From: Prorocentrum cordatum
Lineage: Eukaryota > Sar > Dinophyceae > Prorocentrales > Prorocentraceae
DNA: 21,357 nucleotides
Assembly: GCA_963575745.1 (NCBI GenBank)
Contig: CAUYUJ010004725.1
Span: 540,976 to 562,332, forward strand
Reading direction: 5' to 3'
Numbering within the stretch: position 1 is the stretch's first letter; every line of letters begins with the position of its first letter. Under the pieces are notes generated by a model. The model saw nothing but the letters and a program-made list of their open reading frames with translations, had not been told where the DNA came from and did no database searches. A program made the translations under genes and the position numbers. Of this stretch, positions 1 to 9,127 are shown one piece after another.

Positions 1-44
1 TCGCAACGCCATACAACCACAAGCACTGATTCGCAACGCCATAC
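1..44. repeat. Short direct repeat, 14 bp twice at 30-bp spacing
   Basis: The 14-mer tcgcaacgccatac begins at 1 and again at 31. The window edge cuts off whatever lies to the left, so this may be the end of a 30-bp tandem array. Only two copies are visible and the sequence after the second copy diverges. Confidence 0.6.
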
Positions 45-730
45 TCATGAGAAGATGTTCACCAATCCTCTCGCATGTAGGGTGGCCCACAGTGCATGGT
101 TCCCTGGGAGAAAGAGCCCCCCCAAATATTATCCAGCCCAACAATAAGGGAACATAATCTCCGCCGCAACGACAACGACGAAGATAATGGGGAGGGGGAG
201 GAGGAGGAAGAGGACGAGGAGGGGCAGAGTAGGAGGAGCAGGGGGAGGGGAAGGGGCGAGTTCGTCCCCTGCCGGAAGAAACAGAAGGGGGAACCCTAAA
301 CTACAGACGCACCGCGGTTACAGTCGGACTTGTCTGGACAGGACACGCGAGAGGACACAAGACCCTTCCTAGGGCCACATTGCCATGGGAATGTAGGAGG
401 CACAAGTCGCGAGAGACAGGACACAAAGGTACCCATGAGTTGGCAGGGTCGCCATACTAACCAAGGCAGACTGTAGTGGAACCGGAAGAGGACGAAGAGG
501 AGAGAGCAGAAGGAAGGAGGCCGACGACGAGGAGGGGGAAGGGGAGGTTTAGGGTTCAGGAGGCTGCGGGGCAGGAGAAGCAGAGAAGCGACAGCAGCGT
601 GGGAGCGGCGCGGCACCCGAGGCTCCGAAAAGACTCGCGGCGGGCGCGCCACCGAAGAGGCCACCGCCTGCGCTCCCGATCGCGAGCCGCTGGCTGCGTC
701 CGAGAGGCTCCCTCGGTTCCTCTTCCAGGT
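45..730. other. No gene seen; two degenerate purine-rich tracts
   Basis: GGA/GAA-rich purine tracts lie at about 183-270 and 476-552. The open frames over this stretch, on both strands, are made of Glu/Arg/Gly or Ser/Pro/Arg low-complexity sequence and look like by-products of the tracts. I see no recognisable domain, promoter or RNA gene. Confidence 0.6.
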
Positions 731-900
731 CTACCCCTTCTTCCGATCCTCCTCCTCCTCCTCCTGCCGATCCTCCTCCTCCCACTCCCCTCCTGCCGAT
801 CCTCCTCCTGCCGATCCTCCTCCTCCTCCTCCTGCCGGTCCTTCTCCAGAGCATCCTTCTGCCGATCCTCCTCCTCCTCCTCCTCGTCCTCCGCAGGATC
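731..900. repeat. CCT-rich minisatellite with ctgccgatcctcctcct unit
   Basis: A pyrimidine-rich tract has an internal unit of about 18 bp built on ctgccgatcctcctcct. The unit recurs irregularly with extra CCT triplets between copies, for example near 767, 793, 809 and 860. Both strands stay open across it (Ser/Arg-rich or Glu/Asp-rich frames), which explains the 188-aa and 236-aa frames here. Confidence 0.8.
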
Positions 901-1058
901 GTGCCGCGCGCAGTCGCTTCGACAACAAAACAGACAAACACGAGCGGCCTGCGCGGAGGGAGGGCGCAGAGCCGCTCTGGCAGCGGGGCGCTCGCCCTGG
1001 CGCTGCGCACGCATCCCTTCGCCGCAGGCAGCGGCCTCCTAGATTGACTACCTACCAG

Positions 1059-1200
1059 ACCACCCCAACCCAACCCGAAGACCCGAATTTCGGGTTGGGG
1101 GGGGTAAGGGTTCCACGTGTGTTTTTCCGATGTTTCCCGCCCCCCCCCCCACACTGGAGATCGAGGGTAAATCTGATCCTTCGGGTTGGGTTGGGGTGGT
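1059..1200. repeat. Foldback: perfect 22-bp inverted repeat
   Basis: The 22 bases at 1059-1080 are exactly reverse-complementary to 1179-1200 (core aacccaacccgaag against cttcgggttgggtt). The match continues outward with mismatches for about 10 bp on each side. The 98-bp loop holds its own palindrome at 1081-1095 (acccgaa-t-ttcgggt) plus poly-G and poly-C runs. The structure is compatible with a small MITE-like or foldback element. I see no coding sequence. Confidence 0.8.
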
Positions 1201-1258
1201 TTGGTGGGTGGTGATAGATGGGGTCCGCGTACGGCGGGTGCGTGTCGTGACGGCCCCA

Positions 1259-1600
1259 ACGTTGGTTTTTGTGCCGCCGCGTGGATCGTTCAACCTTGAA
1301 CGATCGGCGGCCTTTCGATCGACAGATCGTTCCATATTTAGGGGGAAAACAAACCTACCTCGCTTTTGACCACCCTCGCTTCCAAGAGATACCAAGCGAT
1401 GCCAAACTACGGCCTGTACTGGTCAGGCCGCTTGACGAGGAGGCGCGTGGTATGACTTGGTTTTTCCTGGAAGCGAAAGCGGGGTAGGTAATTCACGCTC
1501 TGAATATTGGGCCGATTCTGGGCCACTGGCGGCATTCCACCTTGACCGCCCGCGGCGGGGTCGCCGCCGGTCGACACGACGCGAACCTACCGTAGATGGG
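1259..1600 (+). repeat. Dispersed palindrome-rich repeat, copy 1 (with insertion)
   Basis: Two blocks match 2820-2985. Block one (1259-1316) contains the hairpin gatcgttcaa-cc-ttgaacgatc at 1284-1305. Block two (1510-1593) contains gccgattctgggc, the hairpin-forming cggcggggtcgccgcc at about 1553-1568, and the tail gcgaacctaccgta. The roughly 190 bp between the blocks are absent from the second copy, so this copy probably carries an insertion, or the other a deletion. Confidence 0.8.
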
Positions 1601-1730
1601 GTCGGAGGACCGCGCTGCATCGGCGACGTCGGCGAGGCATCGGCGCCATCTCCGTGAAGAAAATCGGGCTCCACATTGAGCCGCATCGCCGCTGCATCGC
1701 CGGTACGGCGCGATCCTCCGACCCCATCTA
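1593..1730. repeat. Inverted repeat, 22 of 23 bp matched
   Basis: The 23 bases at 1593-1615 (starting tagatggggtcggagga) are reverse-complementary to 1708-1730 with one mismatch. The pairing continues inward imperfectly for about 15 bp, and the loop is about 90 bp. It begins at the end of the dispersed repeat copy 1, so it may be part of that element or a second element next to it. Confidence 0.75.
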
Positions 1731-1868
1731 CTCCGATCCCATCTAGGAGGCCTAGATTAGGTTCCTCGGAAATTGCACGGCTGGAGAGCAAATTCGTTTG
1801 TAGAGGGGACTCTGGCTAGAGAAACAAAAAACTGCAGAAACGAAACCTTGTGTAGGTCCGCGCGGATC

Positions 1869-1965
1869 TCTTGGATCTGAGCTGGACCCCCCGACTCTGG
1901 AGCGCGGAGCGCGCCAGGGGCGGCGCTGGAGGCGCCGCCGGGGTGGACACAGTGCCGATCCAAGA
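1869..1965. repeat. Nested hairpin
   Basis: The outer arms tcttggatc (1869-1877) and gatccaaga (1957-1965) pair perfectly. An inner stem ggcggcgc (1919-1926) pairs with gcgccgcc (1932-1939). The rest of 1740-2169 shows no repeat. It holds a short Cys-containing frame from the ATG at 1982 to 2185 (67 aa), for which I have no further support. Confidence 0.5.
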
Positions 1966-2169
1966 AACCCGAGCGGGGCGCATGTTTCTGGCGTTTCTTT
2001 CTTCTTCGAGCCTAAGCGCGCCAACAAAAATTAGTCTGGCAAAGGACCCAACCATGTGCAGTTGTGCGTACCGCAATTGTGAATCTGTTCTTCGGTGGCG
2101 CTCCTTAAGGGGACCCTGTGACGGGTGTGCCGAAATGGGTGCGGCGGGCGCATGTGGACGGTGGCACGG

Positions 2170-2328
2170 GGATCGGTCCTTCTAAAATCCCCTCTCGTTT
2201 CATGGGGACTGCCACCCCTAAAATTCCCCCGTTTTTAAAGGACCGGCCCCCCTAAAATCCTCTCTCATTTCATTAGGACTGGTCCCCCTGAAATCCCCTA
2301 CCGTTTCATGTGGACCGGTCCCCATAAG
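2170..2328 (+). repeat. 36-bp minisatellite, about 4.4 copies
   Basis: Units start at about 2170, 2206, 2240, 2276 and 2312, with spacings of 34 or 36 bp. The consensus begins ggaccggtccccctaaaatc and continues with a ctctcgtttcat-like end. Copies differ by several substitutions, so the array is old or weakly homogenised. I see no coding sense: in any frame the units give unrelated peptides after the 34-bp copy. Confidence 0.9.
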
Positions 2329-2393
2329 GTGCTCGTTCGTTTTATTGTGACCTGCCCACTTACAAACGACGCCCACTTTATCGGGGGCCTCGC

Positions 2394-2520
2394 TCCAAGA
2401 CGGTCCCAAGAGGTTCCCAGGAGGCCACAAGAGGCATCCAAGAAATCCCAGGGATGCCTCCGAAAGGCCCCACGAGACCTCCCAATAGACCCTAAGAAGT
2501 CTCTAGGACGCTTCTGGCCC
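2394..2520 (-). repeat. Degenerate GGCC/CTTGGG family, reverse orientation
   Basis: Short degenerate units of the type (c)ccaagaggc recur at 12-15-bp spacing. In reverse complement they resemble the ggccgtcttggg units at 5740-5900 and 7740-7900. A perfect 9-bp hairpin, gaggcatcc (2431-2439) with ggatgcctc (2452-2460), lies inside. Confidence 0.55.
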
Positions 2521-2543
2521 GCAACCCATGCATCTCGAATCAC

Positions 2544-2724
2544 CCAGGCGGAGGAAGAGGAGGGGAAGGAGGTGGAGGAGCACGATGAGCAGGAGCAGGA
2601 GGAGGAGGAGGAGCGAGGAGAAGGCGCGAGAAGGTGGGGGGAGCAGGAGGAGGAGGGCCGAAGACTCCTCCTCTTCCTCCTCCTCCTCCTCCTCCTCCTC
2701 CTCCTCCTCCTCCTCTTCATCATC
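2544..2724. repeat. Purine tract followed by (CTC)n tract
   Basis: About 120 bp of GGA/GAG-rich sequence (2544-2663) runs directly into about 55 bp of nearly pure CTC/TCC (2664-2717) and a short CAT run. The two halves are complementary in type and can fold into a long hairpin. The frames here (Glu runs, Leu runs, Ser runs) are repeat by-products. Confidence 0.85.
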
Positions 2725-2819
2725 ATCGTTCGAGAAAATCGAAGTGCAGAAGATGGTCGCAGAAAACAAGAAGGTCTTCAATTATTTTGGGTACTGCAGG
2801 TTCGTGCCGTATCGACCCT

Positions 2820-2985
2820 GGCGTTGGTTCCTGACACCGCGCTGGATCGTTCAACCTTGAACGATCGGCCGTCTCCGCAACGTCCGATCGTTCAACATCG
2901 ACCGATTCTGGGCTGCCGTCGGCGTTCAACGTTGAACGTCGGCGGCGGGGTCGCCGCCGGTCGACACGGCGCGAAGCTACCGTAA
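2820..2985 (+). repeat. Dispersed palindrome-rich repeat, copy 2 (compact)
   Basis: This is the uninterrupted counterpart of 1259-1600. It shows, in order, the hairpin gatcgttcaa-cc-ttgaacgatc (2845-2866), a related gatcgttcaacatcgacc, the perfect palindrome gttcaac/gttgaac (2924-2937), the hairpin ggcggcg/cgccgcc (2941-2947 with 2952-2958), and the tail gcgaagctaccgta. The density of palindromes suggests a mobile element end or a structured RNA template. Confidence 0.8.
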
Positions 2986-3236
2986 CGGCAGTTGCCCGGG
3001 GGGGTGTTGGGCGGGGGCAATCGTCGGAGAGAGGCCCAAGGTCCACAGTCGGAGAGACGGGCCCCCAGGTGGCTTCTGCCGCAGCGCACCATCCCAGCCA
3101 GGTCGCCCAGGCTCCCAGGGACGAACTCAGTCCCAGGGATGTACAGGAGGCCCGGCCCGAAGACGAGGACGTCTTCCTCCTGGGGGGAGGAATGGACTCG
3201 GACTGACCACCCTGGTCGTGCTCACTCTTTTGCAGC
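2986..3236. other. Unassigned stretch
   Basis: GC-rich sequence without clear repeats. The pyrimidine-rich ctcactcttttgcag ending at 3235 resembles a 3' splice site and sits exactly before the tandem array, but no matching exon or 5' splice site can be defended. A short hairpin (gaagacg/cgtcttc) lies near 3160. Confidence 0.4.
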
Positions 3237-3990
3237 TCTGCCAGGGTGGCTCACACAGAAGTGCGGCAGCCTGACGCTCGCATGGGGTTCGATCTGGGGT
3301 CCCCGCGGCCGTCCTGTTCACTGCTGCGTTCTGTCGGCGTCCCCCTGCTGCACGGCCGCGGGGCGCCCCGAGGTGCTCCTCCCCCTGCCGCGACAGTTGC
3401 ACAGGGGGGGCCGCCTTTTCTGCGTGGGAGCCTGGGCACGGGGGCGGACTTGGTCCGGCCAGTCTACCTCGACCGTTGCCCCGCCCCCCTCTCCCCCACA
3501 CTGGCCGCGGTAGCCAGACGCTCGCGGCGGGCTCGATCTGGGGTCCCTGTGGCCGTCCTTCTCACTGCTGCGGGTTGTCGGCGTCCCCCTGTTTGCATGT
3601 TCGTGGAGCGCTGGAGGCAATTCTCCCTCCGCGGCGACAGTTGCACAGGGGGGCCGCCCTTCCTGCGTGGTGGGCTGAGCACGGGGGTGGACTTGGTTTA
3701 GCCAGTTCACCTCGACCGTCGCCCCGTCCCCCTTTCCACACTCTGCCGCGGTAGCCAGGCGCTCGCAGCGGGCTCGATCTGGGGTCCCTGTGACCGTCCT
3801 TTCCACTGCTGCGTGTTGTCGGCGTTCCCCTGTTGCACGGCCGTGGAGCGCTGGAGGTAATGCTCCCTCTGCGGCGACAGTTGCACAGGGGAGCCGCCCC
3901 TCCGCGTGAAGGTCTGGGCACGGGGGTGGACTTGGTGTAGCCAATTCACCTCGACCGTCGCCCTGTCTTCCCTTGTTCTCCCTTTTCTTG
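3237..3990 (+). repeat. 242-bp tandem array, three copies
   Basis: The landmark gatctggggtcc occurs at 3291, 3535 and 3776 (spacings 244 and 241). The landmark cctcgaccgt occurs at 3467, 3710 and 3949. Copies two and three are close by eye; copy one is more diverged. The 208-aa frame on the minus strand (3318-3944) switches repeat frame from copy to copy because of indels, so it is not a conserved repeat protein. Confidence 0.9.
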
Positions 3991-4430
3991 TCCGACAGCT
4001 ATGTTCGTCGTGTATAGCTGACGGATGCTGCGTTGGGGTGTCTGAGCCGAGGGTCGAACCGTGCGGGGGGGGGACCATAGCGGGCTCTGCGAAAGCAACT
4101 AGCGAAGCCCCATCCCCAAAGCGGCGCTCGCCGAGGCGAGGTCACCTTTTTGTTGCCACGTCGGATGCGACAGGCGCTGTCAGAGGCGTCCTCCACTGCC
4201 GATTGTTCAGTCTCGGTGCAGCTGGACCTTCGCCTCCCATCTGCGACGGTTCGTCGCCACTGCTGCCAGGACGCCTCACTGGCAGCAAGAAGCAAGATCA
4301 CATCAAGGGTTGAAACGAACAAAAACAAAACTGCCGTCGATCACGCGGCAGCTCGCCCTGGCGCCTCCTGCACACGGACCGCACATGCCGCGGACCGAGC
4401 GGACGGCGATGCCCGTGCCGCTGCTGGACG
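3991..4430. other. No gene or clear repeat seen
   Basis: Mixed GC-rich sequence with one poly-G run near 4066 and a short inverted repeat around ctcgccgaggcgag (4128-4141). Frames across it are short and unlike any family I recognise. Confidence 0.4.
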
Positions 4431-4532
4431 CTTCCTCCTCCTCCTCCTCCTCCTCCTCCTCCGCCTCCTCCGCCTCCTGCTCCTCCTCCTCCTCCTCCTC
4501 CGCCTCCTCCGCCTCCTGCTCCTCCTCCTGTG
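4431..4532. repeat. (CTC)n tract with a 39-bp internal duplication
   Basis: A long TCC/CTC run contains the variant segment ccgcctcctccgcctcctgc starting at 4461 and again at 4500, giving a 39-bp higher-order repeat. It is open in several frames on both strands (Ser, Leu, Gly or Glu runs). Confidence 0.85.
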
Positions 4533-4724
4533 CTCCTGCCCTCCCGCAGCCACGAGGCCTGGGCTGAGGACTGCACTCATTCCAACCTGATGGCACCACT
4601 GCTCCTGCTCGATCGCGGGAGCCTCTCGGGGACATCTTCGGAGCGTCTCCGGGACTCCATGAGCTTCTGCGGGGCCCCTGGAGCCTGCCTGGCCAGATAC
4701 GCAGTGGTGGGCCATCCCCTGAGG

Positions 4725-4812
4725 CGGCAGGAGGAGGAGAAGCAGCAGGGGAGGAGGAGAAGGAGGAAGAGGACGAGGAGGAGAAGGAGGAGGAGGAGGC
4801 GCAAGAGGAGGG
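4725..4812. repeat. GGA/GAA purine tract
   Basis: A degenerate (GGA)n tract of about 85 bp, opposite in strand sense to the CTC tract at 4431-4532 and about 200 bp downstream. The two could pair as a large inverted repeat. The 193 bp between them show nothing recognisable. Confidence 0.8.
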
Positions 4813-4864
4813 ATGGGGGAGTCCATCTTCGAACGGCTTTTGGCGGTCTCTGGAGAGCCTCTGA

Positions 4865-5270
4865 GCCCGCTATCCTATCCCTCCTCCTGTTGGGTGGGGT
4901 GGGTGAAACAAGAGTACAAGCTTGCTGTATTCATGTCCTCTTCCGTTGACACAGCCTTCAACGGGAGCTCGGCGCTTCGAGGCCAAAGTGTGAACTGAAA
5001 GTTCTTGATTTGCCCGTCCTCTGGCCCACGAGTCTTCCCCCTCTTACACGAGGTTCGAGGGGAGATACAAGAACGCAAGCGTGTTGATTTGTCCGTCCTT
5101 CGTCTCACTATCCTATCCCTCCTCCGCAGCCTTGCATTCTTGATGCGCCCAAAATTCGATCAACTACCGTATCCATCCTCCTACGAATGAGAAGGTCGAC
5201 GAAAATGAGTGAACCTGATTTCTTAACTTGTCCGTCCTTCGATACGCCACCCCATCCCTCCTCCAAATGG
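4865..5270 (+). repeat. Degenerate repeats around gtccgtcctt and ctatccctcctcc
   Basis: The motif t(g)ccgtcc occurs at about 5014, 5092 and 5231. The motif ctatcctatccctcctcc, or a close variant, occurs at about 4870, 5109, 5166 and 5247. The order of the two motifs is kept in the later copies. Spacing is irregular, so this is a decayed tandem or dispersed repeat rather than a clean array. Confidence 0.55.
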
Positions 5271-5301
5271 TGGCTAGGCCGTCCCGGGGCCTTCTCGGGT
5301 T

Positions 5302-5510
5302 TGGACGCCCGAAATGGGTACGGAAATAATGGGTACAATGCCCAACAACAAATGTTGTCCCAAACCAACAGCGGCCGCTGTTGTGCAGGCGGCCTTCTGT
5401 CTCGAGTGGACACAGGCCGCGGCGGCGTGGACAGCGAATTCTGTTCAAGATGAAGAGGAACTGCTGTTGGGCATTGTACCCATTCTTTCCGTACCCATCT
5501 CGGGCGTCCA
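5302..5510. mobile_element. 209-bp element with 46-bp terminal inverted repeats
   Basis: The left arm 5302-5347 (starting tggacgcccgaaatggg) and right arm 5465-5510 are reverse-complementary at 44 of 46 positions. The left arm recurs at 21304-21357, so the end sequence is a repeated unit and not a chance hairpin. The loop is about 117 bp with no coding potential. It contains the inner hairpin acaaca/tgttgt and a NotI-like gcggccgc. Size and structure fit a non-autonomous MITE. I could not identify a target-site duplication. Confidence 0.8.
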
Positions 5511-5526
5511 GATCGGGGTCCGCAGG

Positions 5527-6065
5527 GCCCGTCCTGAGCCGGTGTCGAAGGCCTTGTAGGCCGTCATGGGATGTCAGGATGGGGATGACGAGAAGGCACC
5601 GAACATATCGACACACCCCAGCGAAAACATACAAACTGCTGCTTCTCAGGGCACTCGGCTGGGGCCTCGGACGCGCTCTGGAGCCTTCTGGAGGCCGCCT
5701 GAGGCGAAAGATTCCAACATTCGCTTCACGACCCCCCGCGGGAGGCCATGTTGGGGCCGTCTTGGGGGCGTCGTGGGCCGTCTTGGGCGCCCCTGGGGGC
5801 ATCATGGGGCCCTGCTAGGCCGTACTGGGGGGCCTTCCTGGGAGCCGCTGGGCGCGTCCTGAGGCGGTGTCGGAGGCCTCGTGGGCCGTCGTGGAGCGTC
5901 AGAGTGTCGACAAAGAGAGGGCATCGAGAACGCTGAAAAACCATGGCAAATTTCAACGATTTTCGCCTTTCGGGGCACTCGTCTGGGACCTCGAGCGCCC
6001 ACTGAAGCTGGCACGAGGCCGTCCTGGCGCAGCCTGGAAGCCTTCTGAGGCCGTTCAGAAAGCAT
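5527..6065 (+). repeat. Diverged ~325-bp duplication of a GGCC-rich family
   Basis: The sequence from gtcctgagccggtgtcg at 5531 recurs from 5856 (gtcctgaggcggtgtcgg). Later landmarks follow in the same order: ggcactcg, gggcctcgg or ggacctcga, and gaggcc...gcc. Between them, 5735-5850 is a run of short degenerate ggccgtcttggg units. Both halves are old and hold many indels. Sequence 6066-6240 continues without a recognisable feature. Confidence 0.6.
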
Positions 6066-6238
6066 TGTCGGTGCTCTCGGGGTGTGCTGGAGTAGACTAT
6101 CGCACCAACTGGTGAGGTCTCCGTGCGACCTCGAGGCCACTTGGAGCCCCCCGAGCGGGCCCCAAGAGCCTCTGCCCCTGCCCAGTGATGTGTACCCGGG
6201 GTCCTGGTTCTGACCCGCCCGAGGCCTACTCCGGTTCT

Positions 6239-6249
6239 CTCTCTCTTTT

Positions 6250-6280
<31 letters not shown>

Positions 6281-6935
6281 GTGTATATATATACATACAT
6301 ACATACATAATTACATACATACACACATACCTGCATGCATGCATCCATACATGCATACATGCATACACGCATACATACATACGCACGTACGCACGTACAT
6401 ACGTACGTACATACACACAAACAGGCATACATACATACATACATACATACATGCATGCATACATACGTACGTACGTACATACATACATGCATACATACAT
6501 ACATACCTACATGTACGTATACATATACATATACATATACATATGCATATACATACACATATACATATACATATACCTGTACATATACATATACATACAC
6601 ACATACATATACCTATACCTATACCTAAACATATGCATACACATATGCATATACATATACACATACATACATACATACATGCATGTATACATACATACAT
6701 ACACACGTACGTACGTACGTACGTACACACATACATACATACATACATACATACATACATACACACATAGATATATACACACCTACACATACACATACAT
6801 ACATATACATACACGCATATATAAATATGCCCACGCACATGAATATACATATGTAATTATGCACATCTATGTGTGCATATATAAAACCTAGATATGCATA
6901 TATACATACGCATACATCTAGATGTGTGAAGACAC
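6239..6935. repeat. Compound microsatellite: (TC)n, (TA)n, (CATA)n/(CGTA)n
   Basis: About 30 bp of TC repeats are followed by TA and GT steps. Then come more than 600 bp of catacata variants with cgta and catg substitutions. All six frames are largely open over parts of it (Tyr/Ile/His/Thr or Tyr/Val/Cys/Met), which explains the frames up to 179 aa. Confidence 0.95.
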
Positions 6936-6950
6936 ACATACAACAATACT

Positions 6951-6972
6951 GCATTGGCGCTTCGCGCCATGC
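6951..6972. repeat. Short GC hairpin at the end of the microsatellite
   Basis: The stem tggcgc pairs with gcgcca around a ttc loop. The flanking gca/tgc also pair, with one bulged base. No U-tract follows, so nothing indicates a terminator. Confidence 0.45.
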
Positions 6973-7077
6973 ACTCTAGTCCTTTGAGTTTCGCGCATAG
7001 GCGGCGTGCGTGCGCGTGTACATTCGCGCATGAACATGTGCAGGAGTGTGTACTAAGCGCACGTGCAAGCACGTTGT

Positions 7078-7158
7078 ATTATAAATGTACGTATACGTAC
7101 ACACATATAAACACATGTGTGTAAACATATTTGTGTACAAATGTGTGTGCATGTTGAT
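7078..7158. repeat. Second CATA/GT-rich microsatellite
   Basis: A shorter tract of gtacgtatacgtacacacat and related steps. It resembles the main microsatellite and is separated from it by about 140 bp of mixed sequence. Confidence 0.75.
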
Positions 7159-7159
7159 A

Positions 7160-7640
7160 CCCTCTCCCTTCTCCTCCACTCTCATTCTGATCCTCCTCCT
7201 CCAACGTGTGCCGGGAGAGTCTTGTCGGAACACGCTCTACATTATCACCGAGGCTGCTCCTCTTGCCACCCTCCCCCTTCTGATCAAACCAAGACTCAGG
7301 ACTCTGCGAAAATGGTCGTGCAAGCACAAAACCAGCTTATGGGGATTAATTACGCCAGAGGGCAACCTTAAACTGCAGTAGGGGCCACCTTCCCAAACTT
7401 GAGTTGGGCGCCAGGCACCTCTCCTTTCCGTAGCTTCCTTCACTCGGAAGTGGGCTGGCGGGGAGCATTAGAAGGACTGGACAGCTTCGTCCCTCTGCCT
7501 ATGCTGAAACCACAGCAAATCGTGCAGTACACAATTGGCATCCTGCTACCCTCGACCCAAGAAATGACAAGGGAGTGGTGCAACGCAGGAGCACGGACAA
7601 TGATGTCTCTCAAGAATTGATACCTGTCGGCGCAATGTTT
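7160..7640. other. Quiet, low-repeat stretch with short balanced frames
   Basis: This is the only part of the left half without obvious repeats, and it is less GC-extreme than its neighbours. A plus-strand frame at 7399-7620 (no upstream ATG; first ATG at 7501) and a minus-strand frame at 7440-7667 (opening on a non-ATG codon) both have balanced amino-acid composition. They cannot both be real, and I recognise neither. An exon of a spliced gene or a decayed unique fragment are both possible. Confidence 0.25.
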
Positions 7641-7699
7641 TAAAACTGGGGCCTCATTCGGGTCCACGCCTCCTCCTTCTCGTCTTCCTGCTCCTCCTC

Positions 7700-7945
7700 C
7701 TCCTCCGTGTCACCCCGCCCCTCCCCTGGAGTCTGGAGGCCACCTGAGGCTCTCTTGGGGCAATTTAAGCGGGTCTGGGGCCATCTTGGGCCGTCTTTGG
7801 GCCCGGGCCCTGAAACCGCTTTACCCGAACAAATGAAAAAGCGGACCATGGAAGGCACCCGCGAGCTTGGGCCGTTTTGGGGCCGTCTTGGGGCTGTCTT
7901 GCCGTTCCACTCAAACACATCCGCCGACCCTGTCGGCGTGTGTGA
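7700..7945 (+). repeat. GGCC/CTTGGG family with two hairpins
   Basis: Degenerate units ggccatcttgggccgtctttggg recur as at 5735-5850 but are shorter here. Two perfect 7-bp hairpins are present: ccgcttt (7816-7822) with aaagcgg (7838-7844), and cgccgac (7922-7928) with gtcggcg (7932-7938). Confidence 0.6.
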
Positions 7946-8156
7946 GGGGGGCCATTGTCCGTTCGATTCGACTCCTTTTCCATAGGCCCGTCGCCGCCTC
8001 CCCCCTCTCCTTCGGCCATCCTCCTCCAGCGCGCTCCAGCGCGCCGGCCCAAACGATATTGATCAACGCCGCGTTTGACTCAAAAGGGAGCCCCTTCCCT
8101 TTGATCCCTCCACCACCAGGGGGGGGGCGTGCAACCGGAATTCAATCCGCGGTCAA
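7946..8156. other. No gene seen; left flank of the foldback element
   Basis: Mixed sequence with a poly-G run at about 8119-8127. I see no inverted copy of it on the right side of the foldback, so the element boundary is placed after it. Confidence 0.4.
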
Positions 8157-8345
8157 GTTCTGAAAATATTCGAGAGAGCGTGATCCACCGCCGCTTTACT
8201 GTGGAAAATTGCCAACCTTTTCCTCCGGAGCCCGGGGGTCGCCCACCCCCCCACCCCCCTCCGAAAATCCCCCCCCCCCTGCTGGAACCCCTCCCCCCCC
8301 CCCCTCCCCCGGCAAACCCCCCCCCCCCTAACCCCCTCCCCCCCC

Positions 8346-8503
8346 CCCCTCCCCCTCGAAAACCGGGAGGGGTCACTACCGGTTCGAACCCCTCCCCTCC
8401 CCCACCCCCCTCCGGATCCGGAAAACCGAGGGGGGTCACTACCGGTTCGAACCCCCCCCCCCTCGAAAACCGGAGGGGGATCACTCTCGGTTCGAACCCC
8501 TCC
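8346..8503 (+). repeat. Triplet of B-box-like units, left side
   Basis: Three units of the type cgaaaaccggggggtcactaccggttcgaacccctccc. Their ggttcgaacc palindromes are at 8381, 8444 and 8489. The first and third units can close a gggagggg/cccctccc-like stem. The ggttcgaacc core fits the RNA polymerase III B-box pattern (GWTCRANNC) in both orientations, but I find no A-box or tRNA fold. Confidence 0.8.
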
Positions 8504-8529
8504 CCACGCCCCACTCACCGCCAGCAAAC

Positions 8530-9125
8530 GACTCCCGGTCCCTACCACCGTCCGCATCACATCCTCCACTGTTGTTCCTAGCACCACTGTCCTCACCACC
8601 ACTGTCCCCACTGTGTCCCCACCAGTGCCCCCACCACTGTCGCACTGTCCCCACTGTCCCCACCACTGTTCCCACCACGGTTCCACTCTCCCCACTGTCT
8701 CCACGGCCCCAACCACTGCCCGACTATCCCCACTGTCCCCACTGTCCCACTGACTCCGCCGCTGTCCCACTGAGCTGTCCCACTGTTCCCACCACTGTCC
8801 CCACTGTCCCCACCACTGTCCCCACTGTACCTCTGTCCCATTGTCCCACCGCCGTCCTCGCCACCGCCTTCACCAGTGTCCCCACCACCATTGTACCCTC
8901 CACTGTCCCATTGTTTCCACCTCATTCCCACTGTGCCCACACCACTGTCCCCACCACCACCGTCCCCACCACTGTCCACTGTCCCCCCTGTTCCCACCAT
9001 TGTCCTCACCACTGTCCCCACCACTACCGGCCCTCTACTGTCCCACTGTCCCACTGTCCCCACCACTGTCCCGCTGTCCCCTCACCACTGTCCCACCAAC
9101 ACCGTCCCCACCTCTGTCCGCACCC
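8530..9125 (+). repeat. CCCCACTGT / CCCCACCACTGT minisatellite
   Basis: About 600 bp are built from 9- and 12-bp units (ccccactgt and ccccaccactgt) with substitutions. Frames on both strands (Pro/Thr/Val/Cys; Gly/Trp/Asp) are open only because the unit lacks stops. The units are G-rich on the minus strand and could form G-quadruplexes there. Confidence 0.9.
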
Positions 9126-9127
9126 CC

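Noticed and set aside
3220-3236. 3' splice site ctcactcttttgcag
   Set aside because: No convincing exon follows; the next sequence is a tandem repeat.
3318-3944. 208-aa minus-strand frame over the 242-bp array
   Set aside because: Indels make successive copies read in different frames, so the peptide is not a repeat protein; no ATG-linked or splice evidence.
4040-4070. tRNA-like T-arm (gagggtcgaaccgtgc)
   Set aside because: No acceptor stem, anticodon arm or A-box at a suitable distance.
6279-6891. Tyr/Ile/His/Thr-rich and Tyr/Val/Cys/Met-rich frames
   Set aside because: Direct translation of the CATA microsatellite; open on both strands.
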